Shown one piece after another: positions 58,301 through 64,000 of a stretch of DNA of 64,000 nt. This stretch comes from Tricholomella constricta (taxonomy: Eukaryota; Basidiomycota; Agaricomycetes; Agaricales; Lyophyllaceae): contig JAACJP010000016.1 of NCBI GenBank assembly GCA_013368375.1, positions 744,001 to 808,000 of the forward strand, in the 5' to 3' direction. The notes below the pieces were generated by a model, which searched no databases, was not told where the DNA came from, and was given only the letters and a program-made list of their open reading frames with translations. The stretch's first letter is position 1. Each line of letters begins with the position of its first letter. The position numbers and the translations under genes are program-made.

Positions 58301-59630
58301 CGTCCCCGAGAGCGTGAGCGGGGGGATGGGCGCGAGGGAGGCTGAACTTGCGTTGTTGCTGCGGAGGGGCGAGATGGTGGGCGAGCGGTAGATGTAGTAT
58401 GATGGTGGGCGAGGGCGCCATGGTACGAAGACGCTGGGGCTGTGCGTCTTGAGGTCCCAGTACGATTCCGATTTCGACGCTGGTGCTGCTGTTGAGGCTT
58501 GGCTGCTGGATGGGCGGGTGCCGCGGATGTCCCAGTATGCGGAAGTGGGAGCTGGCGCTGGAGATGCTGGAGCTTCGACGTAATCCAGGCTGTTGCTGGT
58601 GTTGGTGTCGGCGGCTGGCTGGAGAGGGCCCTGGAGGTCGGCGGCGTCCGTCTCTTTGTTGACGTAGATCTTGGCGGGCGAAGGTGGCGGCGGCGGCTGA
58701 GAGACGACGAGATCATTGGCGTCAGCGACGTCCGTCTCTTTATCGACGTAGACCTTGGCGGGAGAAGGTGGCGGCTGAGAGATGACGAGTTCCTTGGTGT
58801 CAGCGGCATCCGTCTCTTTGTCAACGTAGACCTTGGCGGGCGAAGGTGGCGGCTGAGAGATGACGAGATCCTTGGTGTCAGCGGCGTCCGTCTCTTTGTC
58901 AACGTAGACCTTGGCGGGCGAAGGTGGCGGCTGAGAGACGACGAGATCATTGGTGTTGACGCCGCGATTGACGAAGGACTTGTTGTCGGTGCCGCGATCA
59001 AACTCTTCCAGCATTGTCCTGATTTGGGGTGGGAGGAGCTTCTGGATGTTGGCGGACATGGTGGCGACGTGCAGCTTCACGTCTTCGAGCTCGACAAGGC
59101 TGAAGAGTAGCCTTCTGGTCTCCTCTTCCTCGTCATAGTCCACCCCTTGCTGGATGTTGGCAACAACGTCGGCGAGCTTGGCTTTGGCATCCTGAACTTC
59201 ATCCAAAACTTCAACTGACTCTTCTTGTGCAAGAGGCGCCCGACGCGATGTGTAAAGATTCGATGGCGGGGTCAGAGTATCCATTGAGCCAGCTGAGGGG
59301 ACTGGGTCTTCAGATAAGAAGCGAGCGACACCGGCTAGAAGCAAAGTGAGTGTGCAACAATCATCACGGCAAATGGACAGACATACCTCGTCCGTAAAGC
59401 GGATACTCCTCGATATCGATGAACAGGTCAATGAAGGCCGTGTTCTTCCTTAACTCCGCCCTCTCGGACACATATGTCAGGACAATCGCCCTCTCATGCT
59501 CTCCCGTGCTTGTATTGAGGAAATGATGCTCCATCGGTGTAAAGTAACGCTCGCATGGCCTGACCAGTTCAAGAGGCACCTGGTAGATGCTGGACTCGGT
59601 AGAAAGAGCGACGAGAATGTTGCTAATCAT
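55319..59630 (-). CDS. Orphan A, right copy: very large acidic protein with His/Asp tract, function unknown
   Basis: Inverted, diverged copy of the gene at 19029-24442. Exon 1 (ATG 59630) reads MISNILVALSTESSIYQVPL, LVRPCERYFTPMEH and DIEEYPLYGR. Exon 2 (about 59333-56102) has AGVARFLSEDPVPSAGSMDT, four 26-28-residue repeats, Pro/Ser-rich and acidic parts, and one His-rich tract (about 56722-56880, HEHDH repeated). The last intron (about 56027-56101, ending CCCTTTAG) leads to the basic exon YEDEVPSTPKNNRS...GTGRLLNGAWKP...VNLALLMPKAVSAQIYSRK, stop 55319-55321. About 1,300 residues in three exons against four in the left copy. It lacks the left copy's exon duplication but has its own internal duplication (two GEE.LKWQGIQSVLGTAT blocks). 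Both copies keep long open frames despite low-complexity sequence, which argues that both are expressed and under selection. Confidence 0.75.
56722..56880 (-). repeat. His-Glu/His-Asp codon repeat tract
   Basis: Minus-strand coding sequence alternates His with Glu or Asp for about 45 codons, with a clear GTGGTCGTGTTC 12-bp period on the plus strand (about 56739-56815). The corresponding left-copy tracts are His-Glu with some His-Ala. Confidence 0.85.
58640..58957 (-). repeat. Four coding tandem repeats in orphan A (right)
   Basis: Three units of 78 bp and one of 84 bp (two extra Pro codons) encode D(T/A)(N/K)(D/E)LV(V/I)SQPPPSPAK(V/I)YV units. This is the same array as 19702-20013, with diverged unit sequences. 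Confidence 0.9.
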
Positions 59631-59692
59631 GGTTGAAACGTTGTAAAATCATGGCCAGGTGCGGCTGCCTATATGTACCTAACGAATAAATG

Positions 59693-59990
59693 TCAGCCTC
59701 CTCCATGTTTCAGTGAATGACATCCTGATAGACACTGTGTCGAGAACTGTGGTCCAGCAGTTTGAATCGTGATAGAAGCGCCGTTAGCGTTAGGTAGAGC
59801 GTTCGAGGAATTCCAAGGAAGACGTACGAAACTTGGATGTGCAGTTGTCCGGCTCACCAACACATCCTTCAAGTTCGGACTCACTGATCCTTGCCTGCGG
59901 GCACTCATTTTAATCGGCGCCGTCAATATAGCTCTCACACCGCGGGTCTACACCAGTGTGTAGCTCATCGCTGTCACCTTCGTCTTGTAG
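59693..59990 (+). pseudogene. Remnant of the unknown gene upstream of orphan A (right)
   Basis: Plus-strand fragments LALGRAFEEFQGRRTKLGCA and ALILIGAVNIALTPRVYTSV align with the minus-strand remnant at 18480-18990. The frame ends after PRVYTSV where the left remnant continues (PRVSASAWVIAVLYV). Divergent orientation relative to orphan A is the same at both loci. Confidence 0.35.
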
Positions 59991-60549
59991 TTCCCGAGTC
60001 GGTCAAACCGTGACGCAGGTCGGTTTCAATTGCACAAGCTCACGTCGTCGCGCGAAGGAGATTGGTATTATACACAATCCTGTTCATTCGGGAGATTAGG
60101 GAGGGGACTTCTGATGTTAGCATGGCGCATTTAGTAGGGGTTGACGCTTGTACCGTGTGTACTATTGTATGGTGTGTTATCTTATCTGATTACTATACAT
60201 CGTCCATTCATGGACCTTCTGCAGGAACAGCACGTGGAACGGGAGAACGAGCAGCCTTGCTGCTGCATTTGCTCCTAAGACAACACGGGCGCCTGGGATC
60301 ACTATGCTCCCTGCTCTGACCAGTCGCGATTAGGCCTCGGGAGCACGGCTCTTCTGGAGCACAGCCTTTGCACTGCTGATAAGGGCAAGCGATGGAACAA
60401 AGTAATGGATCGCGCACATCGACAACGTCAAAACGTCAATGCAAGGTGGTTCGGGAGCTCGTGTGCCTTCCGATTGCGGGACTAGCTGCTGTTCGATCGT
60501 TTTCACTAGAGGAGCCATGGACTCCTTGTCGAGGCTGTACTTGACGAGC

Positions 60550-60600
60550 CCTATCCATCGTGTCGTCTAGCCGCCCAGAGATCAGCGCCACCTCACGTTT
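60550..60600 (+). pseudogene. Short relic of a 2OG oxygenase gene
   Basis: CATCGTGTCGTCTAGCCGCC and AGATCAGCGCCACCTCACG correspond to 62255-62295 of the intact oxygenase (the IHRVVEPPADQRGLT codons), with a stop in place of the Glu codon. Only about 50-90 bp is recognisable. Confidence 0.4.
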
Positions 60601-60920
60601 AGCAGCTCGAGGTGCAGCACGTAGGTGTCATGCTGAAAATACGCAGCGCAGAACAACGAAAACGATAGTTCTTTTTGCGTCGAATGTTCTCATTCTCGGC
60701 CATTTCGCAAGTCGTTTGGGCGTACAACGTCTGTATGTGTATGGATCATCTTTCAACACCTGCGGTTCTTGTCATGCAATTCAGAGCTGGTTCAAGCTCA
60801 TCTGATGGTACCTCTATGAACCCCCTTCCTTTCGGCGAGTACGGCTCTAACGAAGTCGATCAGAGCATTTAAAACCTCGGCCCACCTCCCTACTTCATGA
60901 CTCCCTAGTCTCGCTCAACG

Positions 60921-62540
60921 ATGCCCTCAGCAGTTCTTCCAGAGACTCCCCGCCACATTCCGCCTCCGCCGACCAAGGAGAATTGTAGGTCTATTGCAGT
61001 GTACCTTACTCACTTACGGCTGACTCTGTGGGCTCAGTGGACTACGCAGACCTCGCAATCATCGACCTCGACAAGTACAAGACGGCTGAGGGACGAGCAG
61101 AACTCGTCCTCGACGTACGCAATGCCATGTCCACTGTCGGGTTTTTCTACGTCGTCAATCACGGATACACGCAAGAACAGGCACGTTCACATCCCATTTA
61201 CACCCATTTCCACCGCATCACACGGCTGACCGAGGTCCCACAGACACGCCGCATCTTTAACATTGCCGAGATCCCGTCCCGCGCCAGCGACGACGAGAAG
61301 ATGAAATACGTCGCTAGGATCAAAGAGGACGGCAGCTACCACGGATACAAACTGCGGCAGTATTGGGTGAGTCTCCTGCTTACCAGACCAAGCATGATGA
61401 GATGCGAACAAACACTCAGCACATCAACGCGGGTGTGCGGGACCAAATCGAACATTACAGCGGTGAGCACGAGGCCGAAACCTCCCAAACGTATTACTTA
61501 ATTGCTTTGCTCCACAGTCAACCTGGACGTGACGATGAAAGAACACCCAGAAGCGCTGCGCCCGTTCCTGCCTGAGATCAGTGATTTTGCACAGCACAAC
61601 CAGATCAACGTCCTCTTCCCTCTTCTACGGTGCATGCCCACAACAGACCTTTTACTGAGCAGACCGTCGTCTAATCCCCTTATCCAGACTTCTCGCGCTT
61701 GGGCTTGAATTGCCGGAGGATACATTCGTCAAGCAGCATAGAATTGATTCCTCGAAGGAGATGGGTAAGCACTGTTCCATTCCTGCCCGGTTCAGATTTT
61801 CCGCTGACGGCACTTGATTGTAAAAACCTTCAGTTTGCTTCATGAAATAGTGAGCTTTTCGTTCCCAGCATATGAGGCATGGTCAATGATTGAGACAATC
61901 GTTATTAGCTACCCACGGTCCATCGAAGACGAGGAAAAGACAAACAATGTCTGGCTCAAAGGCCATACCGGTGAGTGCAAGCCCTCTCCAGTGCCCTTTG
62001 TTTTTTTCAATTGACCAGCCACCTCTCAGACTTTAGCACTTTGACTCTGCTCTGGAGCCAACCCATAGCAGGTCTCCAGATCCAATCGCCCGACGGGAAA
62101 TGGCGATGGGTTAAGCACATAGACAACGCCCTCGTAAGCCAGTTCCTCACTGACCTCCTTACCCACGCGCCGCACTGACCGCCCCTTGTGTCGAGGTCGT
62201 AAATGCCGGCGAAACTCTCGAGTTTCTCTCAGGGTGCTTCTACAAGGGCACCATCCACCGCGTCGTCGAGCCGCCCGCTGACCAGCGCGGCCTCACGCGC
62301 ATGGGCGTCATCTTCTTCGCCACGCCCCACGACGACGTCAAGCTTGTCCCGCTGGCACACAGCCCTGTCCTGCAGCGTGTGGGGATTGTGCGCAGGTGCG
62401 ACGACGATGTTGCGCCGACCATGGGGGAGTGGAGGAGGGCGCGCACCAAGGCGTACGGGCAGACGAGCCTCACGCAGGGAAAGGAGGAGGGTCTTGAGGA
62501 GGAGCTCATCAATGGTGTTGTGTATCGCCATTACAACTAG
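60921..62540 (+). CDS. 2-oxoglutarate/Fe(II)-dependent oxygenase (isopenicillin-N-synthase / clavaminate-synthase-like)
   Basis: About ten exons. Start ATG 60921 (MPSAVLPETPRHIPPPPTKE). The DIOX_N part reads VDYADLAIIDLDKYKTAEGR and STVGFFYVVNHGYTQEQ. Further exons give SYHGYKLRQYW|HINAGVRDQIEHYS, EHPEALRPFLPEISDFAQHN and LLALGLELPEDTFVKQHRID, then FMKYYPRSIEDEEKTNNVWL. The metal site is complete: GHT|DFSTLTLLW (His and Asp on either side of an intron) and the distal KGTIHRVVEPP; GLTRMGVIFF supplies the Arg for 2-oxoglutarate. The C-terminus ...LINGVVYRHYN ends at TAG 62538-62540. One intron (61181-61243) appears to have a GC donor. About 350 residues, normal for the family. The substrate is unknown; basidiomycete members are often near biosynthetic genes, but no such cluster is visible here. 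Confidence 0.88.
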
Positions 62541-63224
62541 GTACTAAGGCTTGCGCTCAGTCTTTGTGGTAGTGTGTGTTTTCCCTGTAAGTAGTATTTG
62601 TCTGAGCGCGTCTCAGGACCTATAAAATGCACAGAACATGACACCATACCGAGCGACGGTCATCATAGAGCCGCACCTTCAGCTCTCGCCTCCTCCCTAA
62701 TGAGTCCATATATCCGGACCCGAGCCGCTGCATCACACTGTCCCGCTTCGTTCCTGCATCGAAGCACGGCTCTGAACAGAGCGCTTCCGGGTCAGGGGGC
62801 GCTTGTCTGAATCTGCTGTGGGCTTACTAGCGAGCCCTATTTGTCCGAGTACGCGAGTGAGAGAGCACGCGCGGACTTCAACGGTCCAATAGTGATCCAC
62901 GAACGGCCCTTTGAGGGCTTCGTCAAAACCACATCGCCTACGTTGATTTTGTTCACCACACTGGGCCTCGTCATCTGGTGCTTTCTACGGCATACGACAC
63001 ATCGAAAATGAAGCAATTGTGGGCCCTAGAGCTTGGACGTATTCGCGTAGTGCTCTTGACGTTGCACTGGCCTTTGAACCCCTTGTCAACATCGACAGCT
63101 AGTTTCTTCCTTGTAGTTGAAATTGACCATCAACGCGCTCTGATCTCCACAAGGCTATGTCGTCTTTGAGTTGTGTGTTTAAGCTCACAGAGGGGAGGAA
63201 GAGAATCTCGAGTTCTGCCTATGT
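62541..63224. other. Intergenic stretch
   Basis: A convergent 3' spacer of about 680 bp with only short frames. No gene, repeat or RNA gene recognised. Confidence 0.5.
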
Positions 63225-64000
63225 TCAATAATAATCCTCGTCGTAGTCGCCGTCCCTTTGAATCCCAAACATCATCCTGACTTCGCCAAAAGTGCCCTTC
63301 TCCTCCACCTGAACACTGAGCCTCGATTCCCAGGCTGTGTGTGCGCTCACTCTGTCATCGCCGTGCGCATTCACGTCACGTTCCGCATCACCAAGCAAAG
63401 CGGCAGCCCTCACATCTTCACCCATGGCCCTCAAAACCTCCTCGTCCAAATCGTCAAGAGGTGAAAACACATACAGCCCCGCCTTTCGCAGTCTCCGGCC
63501 CCCACCACTCTTCGTCCACTCCGCAACAAGTGCCCCAAAATCTTTTACCACCCCTCGTATATCCTCCCCCTCCGCATAATCTGGCGAGAACACAAACATG
63601 AACTCCCTCAAGCGTGGAAACTGCCCCATCTTCTTCATCTGCCTCAAAATCTCATTCGGCGACACCCTCCCCGTGAACAAGCCGAGTTTCTCCACCCCCG
63701 TACATCGCCCCAAGAACCCAACGAGCTCTGCCGCCCCCACCTCCACATGACACAGAATAATCTCCCTCAGGCTCATGGCCCTCCCTTCCGCGGTGCCGCC
63801 TGGTTCTGCGAGGTGGGGCAGCAGCGCATATGCCGGGAACGTGGCATGGTCGCAGCTGACCTCAAGTGTCTGCAAGTTTGGGAGCCGCAGCATCCGTAAG
63901 ATGCTCACGATGCTGGGCGTACCTGCGTGTAGGCGACGCCACAACACCGTGAGGTGCAGGTGCTTGAGGTGTGGGAACTCCTGCGGGGTGGAGGGGATGA
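63225..64000 (-). CDS. C-terminal part of an F-box/LRR-like protein (partial, runs off right edge)
   Basis: The frame is open from the right edge to a stop at 63225-63227. It reads EFPHLKHLHLTVLWRRLHAG, ILRMLRLPNLQTLEVSCDHA, MSLREIILCHVEVGAAELVG and CTGVEKLGLFTGRVSPNEIL, a series of leucine-rich-repeat-like strands (L..L.L......). An acidic end, GIQRDGDYDEDYY, follows. Such C-termini are usual for Agaricomycete F-box proteins with degenerate LRRs. The N-terminal F-box itself would lie beyond 64000, so the F-box assignment is an inference. The internal ATG at 63947 is not the true start. Confidence 0.6.
   Translation of the reverse strand, partial: IPSTPQEFPHLKHLHLTVLWRRLHAGTPSIVSILRMLRLPNLQTLEVSCDHATFPAYALLPHLAEPGGTAEGRAMSLREIILCHVEVGAAELVGFLGRCTGVEKLGLFTGRVSPNEILRQMKKMGQFPRLREFMFVFSPDYAEGEDIRGVVKDFGALVAEWTKSGGGRRLRKAGLYVFSPLDDLDEEVLRAMGEDVRAAALLGDAERDVNAHGDDRVSAHTAWESRLSVQVEEKGTFGEVRMMFGIQRDGDYDEDYY

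Larger units (their letters stand above)
59631..60920. other. Intergenic stretch with two relics
   Basis: Near 59700-59990 the sequence matches the region upstream of the left orphan A copy, including GTTAGGTACATATAGGCAGC directly upstream of both start codons. At about 60550-60597 a short segment resembles part of the 2OG oxygenase gene. The remainder shows no gene. Confidence 0.5.

Noticed and set aside
16795..59990. A single clean inverted repeat spanning the whole window
   Set aside because: Only orphan A and its immediate flanks are inverted copies; the neighbouring families are in a different order and the central genes are unrelated.

Overview
The window looks like a piece of a basidiomycete (Agaricomycete, probably wood-decaying) nuclear genome. 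The genes have many short GT-AG introns of about 45-70 nt. They include three basidiomycete-type laccases and a wrecked GH7-CBM1 cellobiohydrolase, plus several families I know mainly from Agaricomycetes: an MGQY-type F-box-like protein, a short coiled-coil/FYNEDFG protein, and a clavaminate-synthase-like 2OG oxygenase. All gene models below were assembled by eye from open frames, splice consensus and family knowledge; nothing was computed.

Layout. 1-0.2 kb: tail of a kinase-like gene. 1.6-12.6 kb: three laccase genes in tandem, all on the minus strand, each with a complete set of copper-ligand motifs and shared intron positions. 13.9-15.5 kb: a single-pass membrane protein (minus). 16.8-24.6 kb: a remnant of the MGQY/F-box family, a short coiled-coil gene, and the first copy of a very large acidic His/Glu-rich gene of unknown function ('orphan A', left copy, plus). 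24.8-25.7 kb: a Pom34-like nuclear pore membrane protein. 26.8-30.1 kb: a complete Tc1/mariner-type DNA transposon with ~30 bp terminal inverted repeats and TA target duplication; its transposase carries two frameshifts. 30.9-32.3 kb: the cellobiohydrolase pseudogene, with a lost start codon, several frameshifts and a large internal deletion. 32.9-38.0 kb: a many-exon gene of unknown function. 38.1-40.8 kb: an RCC2-like beta-propeller protein with a C-terminal PHD finger. 41.7-43.4 kb: a Golgi-type apyrase. 46-47 kb: a Lys/Glu-rich unknown protein. 47.7-49.3 kb: a class V aminotransferase-fold PLP enzyme. 49.7-51.0 kb: a Hua1-like CxxC protein (minus). 51.2-59.6 kb: a broken coiled-coil paralogue, the intact MGQY/F-box gene, and the second orphan A copy (minus). 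60.9-62.5 kb: the 2OG-Fe(II) oxygenase. 63.2-64 kb: the C-terminal part of an F-box/LRR-like gene running off the right edge.

The most unusual signal is the orphan A pair: two inverted, diverged copies of a >1,200-residue protein. The copies share an N-terminal ~85-residue exon, four 26-residue repeats, a His-Glu/His-Asp tract and a basic C-terminal exon. They differ by independent internal duplications. In the left copy one of these duplicated an exon boundary and made a new exon. Paralogues of two neighbouring gene families lie beside both copies but in a different order, so the two ends of the window appear to be rearranged relatives of one ancestral locus.

Functionally the laccases, the dead cellobiohydrolase and the oxygenase point to a wood- or litter-degrading lifestyle. 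The remaining genes are housekeeping (nuclear pore, Golgi apyrase, RCC2, Hua1) or lineage-specific.
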